This document shows, piece after piece, positions 52,001 to 57,969 of a DNA stretch of 64,000 bases. Made by a program: the position numbers and the translations under genes. How positions within the stretch are numbered: the stretch's first letter is position 1; each line of letters starts with the position of its first letter. The notes below the pieces were generated by a model. The model had not been told where the DNA came from, searched no databases, and worked only from the letters and a program-made list of their open reading frames with translations. The stretch is from Uranotaenia lowii (lineage: Eukaryota > Arthropoda > Insecta > Diptera > Culicidae), in contig NC_073693.1 of NCBI RefSeq assembly GCF_029784155.1, positions 336,738,023 to 336,802,022 of the forward strand, given 5' to 3'.

Positions 52001-55000
52001 AATGTGTTGGCTTGATTGTTGGTTGCATTCTATGCACATACATTTTGGACGCCATGTCTCAACGCCAATGGAACGCATATTGGGGGCCAACTCTCTTTCT
52101 GGGACCTCTATCGCGCATCAAAAAAGCAACTGCTGCCGTATACATATTATAGTGCGGTTGTTGTTTGGAAGGAGGTGAAGTGCGTGGGGGGATGAAAAAA
52201 TAGAAAATAATGATGCAATACGACGGCTTTGGAACGTTTGCCAAGAAATCTACGCTCCCATGAGGAGAGATCCTTCGGAAAAAGGAAGAAATCTTAGAAG
52301 TAGCAACTACAACAAAAAAAAATCTCGTAGCCAAGAACATAAATTGTATTTTAATTTAATTGAAACTTATTTTCCGCGCTGCCAGCTTTCCGGCTGGTTC
52401 TATTTGGCGCATTTATTCCGGGACAAGAAACAGGGCTCAGCGCGTTGAGGGATTTTTCGGGGATGCTGTTTCCTGATGCCTTTTGCTTATGCTTCTGCTG
52501 CTGTTGATTCCACACTTCAGCTGCTTTTCAATTTTATGTCCCCTGGAGGAGTGCTGCTGGGAATGACAGCTTTGCTAGCACTTGTACTTGTACTTCTCTC
52601 CTCATGTTATACCGAGAAGGATGCTGCTGGTTGATGGTGCTGATGATGATGATGATTCAGGAGCAATTTTTTTCTACCCTGTTTCCATTCTCTATGAACG
52701 TGTATTTTTGATTTTTAAGGGGTGCCGAGACGAGCCCGTCCGTCGGAATCAACCCGGTAAATTGTTCCGCGAATGAATTGCTGCTGTATAAGAACGACAC
52801 CAAATCGTGGCAGCAGTGTGGGAACACTGACTCAAAATGCTCACGCGTAACAAAGTTCACGGTTTCGTGAAATTTGGAGAGTATATCGCTCAACTACAGG
52901 CTACACGCTACGATACGAAACACGATAGGGAAACTCAACAACGTCATTTGCGGATGGATGATTCCGGTAATGCAACCGGAACCGGTATCTACTTTGCGAA
53001 ATCAGAACCTCCCCAAATGGAATTTTTTGAGAAGGTGTGAAAATCATTTCACGCTCGTCAAGCCAAGCTGGAGCTGAAGAGGCTATTTGAGATCGTGCCA
53101 ATTTAAATGCAGCTCAAGGAGATTTTTAACCGGTCTCCATTTAGTTAGTAGAAATTTTTACACTTCAAATTGAAGAACGAATGTTGATTCAGGCTTCGTC
53201 TTCTCCTCTCCTCGTGTAGCTTTTATTTTAATTTGTAGCTTACATTCATGAAAATTATGTCAAAAAAAATTTAAGATTAAAAAGAGGCGTTGAAGAAGTA
53301 GATCAATATCACGAAAGGACTTGTAAAGTGCTACGAGTGTTGAAAAAAATGAACTGAAATGGTTTAACTGAATAGCTCATAGAATACCTACTAGAATTAT
53401 TCCTATGAAAAAAATAAAAGTTTTCAAGAAAACACAAAATTTATGATACATTTGAAAATAACCTCGTGTGTCAGTGAAAGTAAATTTGTGTTTGAAAAAG
53501 TATTCATAAGTGTTAATAGACTTTTAGACTTTCGGATGTTATTACTCCATGCCTTCATTTCAATCAATAAAGTCAGTTAAGATTGACCTTATTAAAAGGT
53601 TTGATATTGTAATATTTTTCAAAGCAGAAAAGTTTATAACTGAACAAACAGAGAAAGAAAAAAAACTGAACAAACTTAAAAACAATTATTCAAAATAACT
53701 TCTCCGACGATAATGGATAAGATCTTAAATTTTCACCAAATCTCATGTTAAGACCAACTAAAAATTCGAATGGTTTTTGGTTAGCTTTTTAAGAAATGCT
53801 CAAAAATATTGCGATCGATATCGATAGGGGGACCAGAGGAAATCCAGAAAATTGAAATTCATATATTGATGCCAGATAAATTAAAATAAATGAAACGTTG
53901 AGATCTGGTGTAAGCTCGAATAAAAAATTTGCCCGAAAATCGACTTGTTGATTTTCCAAAAAAACGGCCTGTCCCAGTTAGTCGAATTTTGACCAAACAT
54001 TATTTTTCAGAATACACCCAATCTCAACATTTCATGAATTTTTTAACTGTTTGTTATCAAAATATCAAATTTATGATTTTTCCGAATTTCGTCAAAGGGT
54101 ATGCATTATTTCAATTTTACAAATCTTCAGCTTATCTTAAAGTTAATCTGAAGGTTCATTTTAATAACTGTGGATTTTTTTTTTTAAATTAATTTCAAAT
54201 TTCCAGATGAGTTTAAGTTATTTGAAGAAATATATTCCGAGAAAAAAAAAATATTTTTCTTTTGTTTACTTTTCCCCATCCTGAAGTCACTCTTAAGTCA
54301 TGAAAAGGAATAAAGATTCCTGCTGTAAAAATTCTTATTCTCAAAAAATGCAAATCCATATTTTTTTATTCGTTTCTACAATTTTATAATTTTTGTCATT
54401 TTTGTCATTTTTGTCATTTTTGTCATTTTTGTCATTTTTGTCATTTTTGTCATTTTTGTCATTTTTGTCATTTTTGTCATTTTTGTCATTTTTGTCATTT
54501 TTGTCATTTTTGTCATTTTTGTCATTTTTGTCATTTTTGTCATTTTTGTCATTTTTGTCATTTTTGTCATTTTTGTCATTTTTGTCATTTTTGTCTTTTT
54601 GGTCATTTTTGTCATTTTTGTCATTTTTGTCATTTTTGTCATTTTTGTCATTTTTGTCATTTTTGTCATTTTTGTCATTTTTGTCATTTTTGTCATTTTT
54701 GTCATTTTTGTCATTTTTGTCATTTTTGTCATTTTTGCCATTTTTGTCATTTTTGTCATTTTTGTCATTTTTGTCATTTTTGTTATTTTTGTCATTTTTG
54801 TCATTTTTGTCATTTTTGTCATTTTTGTCATTTTTGTCATTTTTGTCATTTTTGTCATTTTTGTCATTTTTGTCATTTTTGTCATTTTTGTCATTTTTGT
54901 CATTTTTGTCATTTTTGTCATTTTTGTCATTTTTGTCATTTTTGTCATTTTTGTCATTTTTGTCATTTTTGTCATTTTTGTCATTTTTGTCATTTTTGTC

Positions 55001-57464
55001 ATTTTTGTCATTTTTGTCATTTTTGTCATTTTTGTCATTTTTGTCATTTTTGTCATTTTTGTCATTTTTGTCATTTTTGTCATTTTTGTCATTTTTGTCA
55101 TTTTTGTCATTTTTGTCATTTTTGTCATTTTTGTCATTTTTGTCATTTTTGTCATTTTTGTCATTTTTGTCATTTTTGTCATTTTTGTCATTTTTGTCAT
55201 TTTTGTCATTTTTGTCATTTTTGTCATTTTTGTCATTTTTGTCATTTTTGTCATTTTTGTCATTTTTGTCATTTTTGTCATTTTTGTCATTTTTGTCATT
55301 TTTGTCATTTTTGTTATTTTTGTCATTTTTGTCATTTTTGTCATTTTTGTCATTTTTGTCATTTTTGTCATTTTTGTCATTTTTGTCATTTTTGTCATTT
55401 TTGTCATTTTTGTCATTTTTGTCATTTTTGTCATTTTTGTCATTTTTGTCATTTTTGTCATTTTTGTCATTTTTATCATTTTTGTCATTTTTGTCATTTT
55501 TGTCATTTTTGTCATTTTTGTCATTTTTGTCATTTTTGTCATTTTTGTCATTTTTGTCATTTTTGTCATTTTTGTCATTTTTGTCATTTTTGTCATTTTT
55601 GTCATTTTTGTCATTTTTGTCATTTTTGTCATTTTTGTCATTTTTGTCATTTTTGTCATTTTTGTCATTTTTGTCATTTTTGTCATTTTTGTCATTTTTG
55701 TCATTTTTGTCATTTTTGTCATTTTTGTCATTTTTGTCATTTTTGTCATTTTTGTCATTTTTGTCATTTTTGTCATTTTTGTCATTTTTGTCATTTTTGT
55801 CATTTTTGTCATTTTTGTCATTTTTGTCATTTTTGTCATTTTTGTCATTTTTGTCATTTTTGTCATTTTTGACATTTTTGTCATTTTTGTCATTTTTGTC
55901 ATTTTTGTCATTTTTGTCATTTTTGTCATTTTTGTCATTTTTGTCATTTTTGTCATTTTTGTCATTTTTGTCATTTTTGTCATTTTTGTCATTTTTGTCA
56001 TTTTTGTCATTTTTGTCATTTTTGTCATTTTTGTCATTTTTGTCATTTTTGTCATTTTTGTCATTTTTGTCATTTTTGTCATTTTTGTCATTTTTGTCAT
56101 TTTTGTCATTTTTGTCATTTTTGTCATTTTTGTCATTTTTGTCATTTTTGTCATTTTTGTCATTTTTGTCATTTTTGTCATTTTTGTCATTTTTGTCATT
56201 TTTGTCATTTTTGTCATTTTTGTCATTTTTGTCATTTTTGTCATTTTTGTCATTTTTGTCATTTTTGTCATTTTTGTCATTTTTGTCATTTTTGTCATTT
56301 TTGTCATTTTTGTCATTTTTGTAATTTTTGTCATTTTTGTCATTTTTGTCATTTTTGTCATTTTTGTCATTTTTGTCATTTTTGTCATTTTTGTCATTTT
56401 TGTCATTTTTGTCATTTTTGTCTTTTTTGACATTTCTTCATTTTTGTTATTTCCAATTCTGACAATTTGGACAATTTTGACATTTTTGACATTTTTGACA
56501 GTTTTGACAGTTTTGAAAATTTTGACAATTCTGACAAGTTTTGACAATTTTTGACAATCTTGAAAATAGATTATTTTTTATCATTTCAATTATTTTGAAC
56601 ATTTTTCAATATTAAGCTTCACGTTATGGTTAATATAGTTATCTATTGAAATTAGTTTTTTGAGTATTGGAGTATTGGTGTTTCAGCTTTTGTCCACTCG
56701 TTACTCCATATTTCTACCTTATGATTTTATTAAGATAATATAACGTTTTAACAAGATCTCCTCGGCCGTTGCCTCGGGACATGTTTTGCATAATTTATCA
56801 GAAACGATGCAAGTGTACACAATCCTAAATAATCACATTTCTTCCTCGCTTGGCGCAAAGAGCAAAGCTCGAACGGCTTGAAGCTTCCTTCCTAGAGCTA
56901 CTTGTTGTTACACAACTATCATCATCAGTGATCCGAATCACTATTTTCTCTTGCATCCGTTTTGCCTATTCATTACCAATCCCTGCCTTGGCTAGTTTCC
57001 GCCAGCCATTTTCGGTCTTCCTCTTACTTAGCTAGGACCCCTCCACAGATCACAGATGGTAATCAACCTGCCAGGGGCGATGGGAATCCATGTTTATCCC
57101 AATCCAGATTCACCGTGCCATCATCCTCAGCAGAGCGAAACCAGGCACAATATTATCACGTACAGCATTCGCCGCATAGTTATTTTCACTTACCTACTTT
57201 CGTTCATTTCTTGTCCTCACTTTTTTCCTTTTTTTTTATTTTGCATAATCTACGTAACCTGGTCTCATCTTCCTTGGGTTGGCCTGCAGGAAATTAACCG
57301 GCTCCGTCACCGTAATGAGATCCGGCGAGGGTGCAGATGGCGATGAGGATGAGGAGGATCCGGATGAGCTACGGGGATGCCGTGATATGCATCCGGAAGC
57401 GGGTTCGCCTAACTCCGGTGTGTCGTCGCCGATTCAGGACGTCAAAGCGGCCGAGCTGGAAGAG
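1006..57464 (+). CDS. Chs2: Chitin synthase, class B-like (CHS-2), 8 exons, 3' end outside window
   Basis: Membrane-bound processive GT2 glycosyltransferase that polymerises UDP-GlcNAc into chitin; class B enzymes make midgut peritrophic-matrix chitin. Coding exons join as 1006-1097, 15861-16096, 26808-27302, 27366-27556, 38845-39384, 39448-39709, 39768-41367 and 57290-57464: 3591 nt, exactly 1197 codons, all with GT/AG junctions and matching phases. Seen: first membrane segment near residues 69-93, further N-terminal membrane segments, CATMWHE (555-561), DGDID (from 731), EDR (835-837), QRRRW (872-876), five or so membrane segments, then WGTRE (1055-1059). Insect chitin synthases are about 1500-1600 residues, so some 370 C-terminal residues with the last membrane segments are missing here. 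Class B is inferred: class A (krotzkopf verkehrt) is nearly invariant among flies, while this protein differs clearly, and no long coiled coil follows WGTRE. Introns 1, 2, 4 and 7 are 11-16 kb; introns 3, 5 and 6 are about 60 bp. Confidence 0.93.
1344..1701 (-). repeat. Mariner-type MITE family R1, single copy
   Basis: Begins GACTGAGTCGATTT and is clearly homologous to the palindromic copy at 7733-8342 and the copy at 20678-21030, here in the opposite orientation to the latter. It ends near GCATTGATAAACAATAAA. There is no coding capacity; the frame on the - strand between 1333 and 1545 is chance. Confidence 0.75.
1702..6418. other. Intron 1, left part: no gene seen
   Basis: AT-rich intronic sequence with no recognisable exon, RNA gene or complete transposon. 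The block at about 5640-6320 is richer in GC and has short overlapping frames on both strands (for example 5628-5960 on -). It contains a near-palindrome GACGTAATTCTACGTC at 6236-6251. It may be an old transposon fragment but I cannot assign it. Confidence 0.6.
6422..6592. mobile_element. PIF/Harbinger-like MITE, 171 bp, TSD TAA
   Basis: Terminal inverted repeats start GGGGCCGTTCAAATATTA on the left; the right end read on the other strand starts GGGATCATTCAAATATTA. The repeats are flanked by TAA at 6419-6421 and 6593-6595. A 3-bp TWA duplication and GG-starting ends are typical of PIF/Harbinger derivatives. The interior is C-rich and non-coding. Confidence 0.75.
6596..7541. other. Intron 1: no feature seen
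   Basis: Unique-looking AT-rich intron sequence with homopolymer T runs. I see no exon or repeat boundary. Confidence 0.6.
7542..7626. repeat. CCCGGGAATTCCCGGG-type repeat fragment
   Basis: Several overlapping CCCGGGAATT and TTCGGGAATTCCCGAA palindromes. Related sequence lies at 8761-8851, 24078-24157, 36029-36120 and 36969-37080. Here the terminal motif GGACACTCT is absent. Confidence 0.6.
7733..8342. mobile_element. Palindromic (fold-back) R1 MITE, about 610 bp, TA target
   Basis: The two arms (about 7733-7985 and 8090-8342) are inverted copies of the R1 repeat. The ends read GACTGAGTCGATT and, on the other strand, GACTGAATCGATT. Both are flanked by TA (7731-7732 and 8343-8344), as for Tc1/mariner-derived MITEs. 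There is no transposase. Long-arm fold-back MITEs arise by inverted fusion of two copies or by internal deletion; which applies here is not decidable. Confidence 0.75.
8761..8851. repeat. CCCGGGAATTCCCGGG repeat ending GGGAAATGGACACTCT
   Basis: Tandem CCCGGGA and GAATTC palindromes, followed by CCGGGAAATGGACACTCT. The same terminal motif closes the copies at 24157 and 36120. Confidence 0.6.
8852..12119. other. Intron 1, middle: no gene seen
   Basis: AT-rich intronic DNA. Short frames at 9939-10196 (+), 10025-10276 (-) and 10701-11006 (-) show no family resemblance. A CACACA-like stretch lies around 10950. No exon signals fit the chitin synthase phase. Confidence 0.55.
12120..14712. repeat. 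9-bp satellite array B, unit CATTTTTGA, about 2.6 kb
   Basis: Roughly 285 tandem copies of CATTTTTGA in intron 1, with scattered variants (CATTTTGGA, CATTTTCGA, AAATTTTTG, TATACATTT). Variant units are not random: a distinctive block containing GACGTTTTATACATTT occurs at 12182 and again at 13541, exactly 1359 bp (151 units) apart, so a large segment was duplicated in register. Five of the six frames carry long open stretches (K-M-S, F-D-I, T-F-L and others) because the period is a multiple of three; none is a gene. Confidence 0.98.
14713..15860. other. Intron 1, right end: no gene seen
   Basis: Intronic sequence ending in a long CT-rich tract (about 15800-15838) and the CAG acceptor before exon 2. 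The - strand frame at 15076-15465 has no recognisable family. Confidence 0.6.
15861..16096 (+). CDS. Chs2: Chitin synthase exon 2 (first membrane segment)
   Basis: Acceptor TTTGCAG at 15854-15860; donor GTAAGT at 16097. Its first base completes the Lys codon from exon 1, and it ends in phase 1. It encodes residues 31-109, including the conserved N-terminal WDSFQDPP and a hydrophobic segment (about 69-93: [17 protein letters not shown] and onward). It aligns with the WDVF...PP start and first membrane helix of fly chitin synthases. Confidence 0.9.
16232..16609. mobile_element. Tc1/mariner MITE with TA target sites
   Basis: The ends are near-perfect inverted repeats starting AAGTCTGCTTCATTTAAT, flanked by TA at 16230-16231 and 16610-16611. 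Starting at 16394 it has the first codons of the neighbouring transposase (MEAERRDQI), in + orientation, which then break off. It is a deletion derivative of the element to its right. About 210 bp at its left side is repeated in inverted orientation at 16985-17195. Confidence 0.75.
16612..17195 (-). pseudogene. Truncated Tc1/mariner transposase (DD37E-type family)
   Basis: The - strand frame from ATG at 17031-17033 encodes about 140 residues: a helix-turn-helix start ([17 protein letters not shown]), a second HTH region with [11 protein letters not shown], basic [10 protein letters not shown], and [21 protein letters not shown]. It stops after KFDG, just before the catalytic MDDET motif, where it runs into the terminal repeat at 16611. 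The DDE domain is therefore missing and the copy is dead. The 5' end of the element, with its TIR, ends at 17195 next to TA (17196-17197). The relative at 19770-20660 keeps the catalytic half. Confidence 0.85.
17198..17895. other. Intron 2: no feature seen
   Basis: No exon or repeat recognised. A short (CA)n run lies near 17612-17624. Confidence 0.55.
17896..18275 (+). pseudogene. THAP zinc-finger domain remnant (P-element-like or THAP gene)
   Basis: In one frame SFHQLPN (17928-17950), then after a frameshift [16 protein letters not shown] and [10 protein letters not shown] (17957-18037): the order and spacing of the second half of a THAP domain (FHxLP, KxW, CxxHF). A possible intron, GTAAGT at 18093 to CAG at 18153, restores frame into ALPSVRCPP, matching the AVPS motif that ends THAP domains, and then a stop at 18273-18275. 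The first cysteine pair is not identified. P-element transposases and cellular THAP proteins both start this way; no transposase body follows. Non-functional as it stands. Confidence 0.62.
18276..19769. other. Intron 2: no gene; (AAG)n microsatellite at 19290-19317
   Basis: AT-rich with no family recognised. A (GAA/AAG)n run of about 9 units sits at 19290-19317. The frame at 18637-18975 on the - strand shows no known motif. Confidence 0.55.
19770..20660 (+). pseudogene. Tc1/mariner transposase pseudogene, DD37E type
   Basis: Translating with frame changes gives, in order, [20 protein letters not shown] (about 19984-20043), RTLKQN and RARKLYNK, then the first catalytic motif [11 protein letters not shown] (from 20137), [10 protein letters not shown], a [15 protein letters not shown] second motif, [14 protein letters not shown] and RPIEKFW (to about 20566). 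Counting through the broken stretch gives about 37 residues between the second Asp and the Glu, the spacing of the mosquito ITmD37E group. Several frameshifts and in-frame stops (near 20286, 20374, 20462) show it is dead. It is the same family as the copy at 16612-17195. Confidence 0.85.
20678..21030 (+). repeat. MITE family R1, single copy
   Basis: Homologous over about 350 bp to the right half of the fold-back element at 7733-8342 and, inverted, to 1344-1701. It ends CCCCAAATCGACTCAGT. Non-coding. Confidence 0.75.
21031..22228. other. Intron 2: no gene; GCCCGG-rich repeat fragment
   Basis: Mostly featureless. At about 21868-21965 a CCGGGCAAAATTCGG stretch resembles the CCCGGAT-rich repeat at 23578-24055. 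Confidence 0.5.
22443..23005. repeat. Fold-back (long inverted repeat) element
   Basis: The arms at about 22443-22640 and 22765-23005 are imperfect inverted copies: CTGAGATACAGTAATTCTAC on the left pairs with GTAGAATTGCTGTATCTCAG on the right, and GAACAGTACCGTTCATAA pairs with TTATGAACGGTTCTG. The spacer is about 125 bp. No coding content. Confidence 0.75.
23578..24055. repeat. CCCGGAT-rich dispersed repeat with TTGCCAGA ends
   Basis: Starts CTTGCCAGATTGCCCGGAT and ends ATTCTGGCAACTTT, an imperfect inverted pair. The interior is studded with GCCCGGAT and GCCCGGTTTTT. Non-coding. Confidence 0.55.
24161..26807. other. Intron 2, right end: no gene seen
   Basis: AT-rich intron ending in a polypyrimidine tract and GTTTCAG acceptor at 26801-26807. 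Short frames are chance. Confidence 0.6.
26808..27302 (+). CDS. Chs2: Chitin synthase exon 3 (N-terminal membrane domain)
   Basis: Residues 110-274, phase 1 in and phase 1 out (donor GTAAGT at 27303). It has the conserved [20 protein letters not shown] and [16 protein letters not shown] blocks, and WWENYLSL near the end, all typical of insect chitin synthases. Four to five hydrophobic segments are visible. Where class A flies have LPDEERLAWMW this protein has [11 protein letters not shown], one of the differences used to infer class B. Confidence 0.95.
27366..27556 (+). CDS. Chs2: Chitin synthase exon 4
   Basis: Residues 275-338, after a 63-bp intron with acceptor TTTTACAG. It ends at GAG before GTAAGT (27557), phase 0. 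It encodes a membrane segment ([16 protein letters not shown]) and a probably extracellular stretch with an NHT sequon. Confidence 0.93.
27557..29250. other. Intron 4, left part: no gene seen
   Basis: AT-rich, no exon recognised. A 108-codon frame on the - strand at 28088-28414 is less AT-rich than its surroundings (contains [18 protein letters not shown]) but I cannot match it to any family; it could be an old gene or transposon fragment. Confidence 0.5.
29251..29983 (-). mobile_element. TTAA-target MITE, copy 1 (right end eroded)
   Basis: Starts TTAA followed by a G run and GGCAGGGTCTAACAC. The following 730 bp are an inverted copy of the element at 34781-35519. The right end reads GTTAGACCC but then lacks the C run and TTAA, so this end is damaged. 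Non-coding. Confidence 0.85.
30120..31500. repeat. Degenerate TTTTTGTCA/TGACAAAAA region with strand switch
   Basis: From about 30120 to 30440 the + strand is A-rich with many TGACAAAAAT-like words; from about 30440 to 31500 it is T-rich with TTTTTGTCATATT-like words. The words match the array A/D nonamer in opposite orientations on the two sides, so this looks like a very decayed inverted pair of satellite arrays. No period is regular any longer. Confidence 0.55.
30579..30675 (-). mobile_element. 5'-truncated SINE fragment
   Basis: On the - strand this matches the 3' half of the SINE at 57770-57969: poly-A side at 30579-30588, then GTCATTCACGACTTATATCA and ACGATGCAGTTGGCGG. The tRNA-like head is missing, as is usual for truncated retroposed copies. 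Confidence 0.75.
31671..32593. mobile_element. piggyBac-like non-autonomous element, 923 bp, nested
   Basis: Both ends are TTAACCCTTTCCTTCCCA in inverted orientation (the right end reads TGGGAAGGAAAGGGTTAA). The TTAA target duplication plus ends starting CCCT fit piggyBac. There is no transposase inside. Removing one TTAA copy with the element gives a continuous retroelement 3' UTR (TTAGGCATTTAAC joined to TTAAATATAAAG), which shows the order of insertion. Confidence 0.8.
32695..33842 (-). pseudogene. Retrotransposon ORF1 (gag-like, CCHC zinc knuckles), broken
   Basis: Translation from 33842 leftward gives about 145 residues of an ORF1-type N-terminal region ([36 protein letters not shown]), then a frameshift in a run of ten A/T at 33414-33423, then [27 protein letters not shown] and [16 protein letters not shown], three Cys-His knuckles as in Jockey/I-type gag proteins. 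An in-frame stop (TAA) falls between the second and third knuckles, at about 33190. A Gln/Ser/Thr-rich tail follows to the stop at 32695. It would bind element RNA in RNP particles; this copy is inactive. Confidence 0.85.
34781..35519 (+). mobile_element. TTAA-target MITE, copy 2 (both ends intact), 739 bp
   Basis: TTAA at 34781-34784 and 35516-35519. The inverted ends are a G run followed by TAGGGTCTAAC. The interior is non-coding and about 85-90% similar by eye to the inverted copy at 29251-29983. The two copies form inverted arms 4.8 kb apart within one intron. Confidence 0.88.
35520..37599. other. Intron 4: repeat fragments, no gene
   Basis: Holds two fragments of the CCCGGGAATT family: 36029-36120, ending GGGAAATGGACACTCT, and 36969-37080, starting AGAGTGTCCTTCCC in the opposite orientation. 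An ATCGAT-rich stretch at about 36360-36800 (GACTAGGATCGATC paired loosely with GGATCGATCCTAC) may be another decayed fold-back. No exon. Confidence 0.55.
37600..38410. repeat. Degenerate CATTCGGCCTAATGR minisatellite, inverted halves
   Basis: Many imperfect copies of a 16-20 bp unit built on CATTCGGCCTAA. Left of about 37735 it appears mainly as TTAGGCCTAATGG/GGCCGAAT; to the right it reads CATTCGGCCTAATAG and TTCAGCCTAGTG. The orientation thus flips. An unrelated stretch (about 38010-38230) interrupts it. Non-coding. Confidence 0.65.
38845..39384 (+). CDS. Chs2: Chitin synthase exon 5 (membrane segments before catalytic domain)
   Basis: Exactly 180 codons (residues 339-518), phase 0 both ends. 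Acceptor CCCCACAG; donor GTAAGT at 39385. It has a hydrophobic segment with [15 protein letters not shown], the [18 protein letters not shown] segment, [12 protein letters not shown] and [18 protein letters not shown], all well-known blocks of the family. It ends within the charged loop before the catalytic domain. Confidence 0.96.
39448..39709 (+). CDS. Chs2: Chitin synthase exon 6 (start of catalytic domain)
   Basis: Residues 519-605, after a 63-bp intron, phase 0 in, phase 1 out (donor GTGAGT at 39710). It contains [14 protein letters not shown] (CATMWHE at 555-561) and [13 protein letters not shown], the nucleotide-sugar-binding start of the GT2 domain. Confidence 0.96.
39768..41367 (+). 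CDS. Chs2: Chitin synthase exon 7 (catalytic core and 5-helix membrane cluster)
   Basis: Residues 606-1138, after a 58-bp intron. It carries [19 protein letters not shown], the DGDID metal-binding motif (731-735), [11 protein letters not shown], the [10 protein letters not shown] block, QGEDRW with the proposed catalytic Asp (EDR at 835-837, codons from 40454), QRRRW (872-876; chitin-chain/processivity motif), then several membrane helices and SWGTRE (1054-1059). A less conserved cytoplasmic tail with EEVAPKGK and a short amphipathic [16 protein letters not shown] follows. The donor is GTGAGT at 41368; if that intron is retained the next codon is a stop, giving a protein that lacks the C-terminal helices. 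Confidence 0.97.
41368..43770. other. Intron 7, left part: no gene; dispersed-repeat ends
   Basis: AT-rich. At 42001-42045 a word with CTTTTTGATAGGAGTTTAAC and CCGTTAAGG is repeated, inverted, at about 58633-58683. At 42152 a line CTAGCAGACCCGGTGAACTC resembles the start of a common insect dispersed repeat, whose usual far end (CAAGAGAATTTTATATAATA) is seen at 46443. Whether these two are ends of one element is not shown. Confidence 0.45.
43800..45230. repeat. GC-rich minisatellite island, unit near 57 bp then near 91-110 bp
   Basis: Strongly GC-rich against an AT-rich background. From about 43860 to 44500 the words ACTGGTGCGGCGAYG recur every 55-60 bp (for example 44050, 44107, 44165, 44222, 44338). 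From about 44500 to 45200 a longer unit with GCTTCGGCGG and GATCGCCTGCTGCGGCGGTC recurs. Overlapping open frames on both strands (up to 237 codons on - at 43763-44476) follow from GC richness and a period divisible by three; no domain is recognisable in them. Confidence 0.75.
45231..47640. other. Intron 7: no gene seen
   Basis: Includes three copies of TTGCACGCTC(A/C)GT within 45530-45605, and a moderately GC-rich piece at 46080-46270. The rest is AT-rich intron. No coding potential found. Confidence 0.5.
47760..47954 (-). promoter_or_regulatory. Heat-shock promoter: four perfect HSEs, TATA and initiator
   Basis: Four runs of alternating GAA/TTC pentamers with exact 2-bp spacing: GAATGTTCTGGAATGTTC (47805-47822, four modules), GAAGGTTCTGGAA (47850-47862), TTCTAGAACATTC (47902-47914) and GAAATTTCTAGAA (47942-47954), three modules each. 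On the - strand TATAAG starts at 47793, and an initiator TCAGTT spans 47765-47760 with its A at 47763, 30 bp downstream. This is the standard layout of fly hsp70-type promoters, bound by HSF trimers. No heat-shock protein ORF follows leftward: the first 120 bases resemble an A-rich leader, then the sequence becomes ordinary intron. A weaker TATAAATT lies on the + strand near 47896. Confidence 0.75.
48008..51455. repeat. 9-bp satellite array C, unit CAAAATTGT, about 3.4 kb
   Basis: About 380 copies, very homogeneous between 49180 and 51320, with more variants (GTAAAAATT, GTCGAAATT, CAAAATGGT) at the left. On the other strand the unit is GACAATTTT, one base from the array B unit GACATTTTT. Five of six frames are open over long stretches (up to 1192 codons on -), without biological meaning. 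It lies in intron 7 of the chitin synthase gene. Confidence 0.98.
51456..54385. other. Intron 7 between arrays C and D: no gene seen
   Basis: The first 150 bp still contain scattered TGTCAAAAATGTC words from the satellite family. The stretch at about 51830-52450 is richer in GC with a 139-codon + strand frame (51759-52178) that matches nothing I know. The rest is AT-rich intron. Confidence 0.5.
54386..56575. repeat. 9-bp satellite array D, unit CATTTTTGT, about 2.1 kb, mixed right edge
   Basis: About 227 almost identical copies from 54386 to 56430; visible variants are single substitutions. The right edge (56440-56570) changes to irregular GACAATTTT, GACATTTTT and GACAGTTTT units, so all three unit types of this window occur side by side there. 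Open frames across it (F-L-S, M-T-K, V-I-F) reflect only the period. Confidence 0.98.
56576..57289. other. Intron 7, right end: no gene seen
   Basis: Intronic; a TTTTTCCTTTTTTTTTATT tract lies about 60 bp before the CCTGCAG acceptor of exon 8 (57283-57289). Confidence 0.6.
57290..57464 (+). CDS. Chs2: Chitin synthase exon 8 (acidic linker after catalytic region)
   Basis: Its first G completes the Met codon begun at the end of exon 7; 58 further codons follow (residues 1140-1197), ending in phase 0 at GAG before GTGAGT (57465). It encodes [20 protein letters not shown] and a Pro/Ser tail. A variable acidic linker at this position is known between the catalytic part and the last membrane domain in fly chitin synthases. 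If the donor were not used, translation would end after Glu-Val-Ser at the TGA at 57471; that would lack the C-terminal helices, so splicing to an exon beyond 64000 is preferred. Confidence 0.85.
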
Positions 57465-57769
57465 GTGAGTTGACTGAGACTTGCTTGAGTCCTAGTTCAC
57501 CGTTTTTCATCGTCGTCGTCAACGACCGATGATGATGAGCTTGGCATAACTAGGGAATGCCCGCGCTAATGGGAACAGTTTACAGTTTAACAGTTGAAGA
57601 AGAGAAGAAGGAGGGAATAGTCTGGTATTGGGAGCTTAAATAACCGTTTAAAATATTTAAAAACTGCCCTAAATTTATAAAACAGGTTTTAAGTTAAATG
57701 ACTCAAGTTCAAATGGGATTTTGGCATAACTGACTGATGTAAGAGACAGGAAAATAATGATTATCTCTC

Positions 57770-57969
57770 TTAGGGCTTGTGATATAGCTCAGTTGGCAAG
57801 TCAGTTGCTTTCTGAGCCGATGTACGTGAGTTCGAGTCCAAGAGTAAACATCGATCACAGTTGAACCGGATAAGTTTTTCAATGACTTGTCCGCCAACTT
57901 CATCGTTGATATAAGTCGCGAATGACATGAAGATGTTAAAACGACTATAATCGAAACAAAAAAAAAAAA
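57770..57969 (+). mobile_element. tRNA-derived SINE with perfect 11-bp target duplication
   Basis: It has Pol III box A (TAGCTCAGTTGGC, 57785-57797) and box B (GTTCGAGTCC, 57830-57839) spaced as in a tRNA, a non-tRNA body, and an A-rich tail ending at 57969. GATTATCTCTC occurs directly before (57759-57769) and after (57970-57980). The tRNA fold is no longer closed, so it is a SINE head and not a tRNA gene. The perfect duplication means a recent insertion. A truncated relative is at 30579-30675. Confidence 0.92.

Noticed and set aside
54376..56554. 700-codon frames in array D
   Set aside because: Satellite translation only.
57290..57473. Exon 8 as the terminal exon with the TGA at 57471
   Set aside because: A perfect GTGAGT donor precedes the stop, and the protein would lack the C-terminal membrane domain common to the family; kept only as an alternative.
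57770..57845. A functional tRNA gene
   Set aside because: Box A and box B are present, but the acceptor and T stems do not pair, and a SINE body, A tail and target duplication follow.
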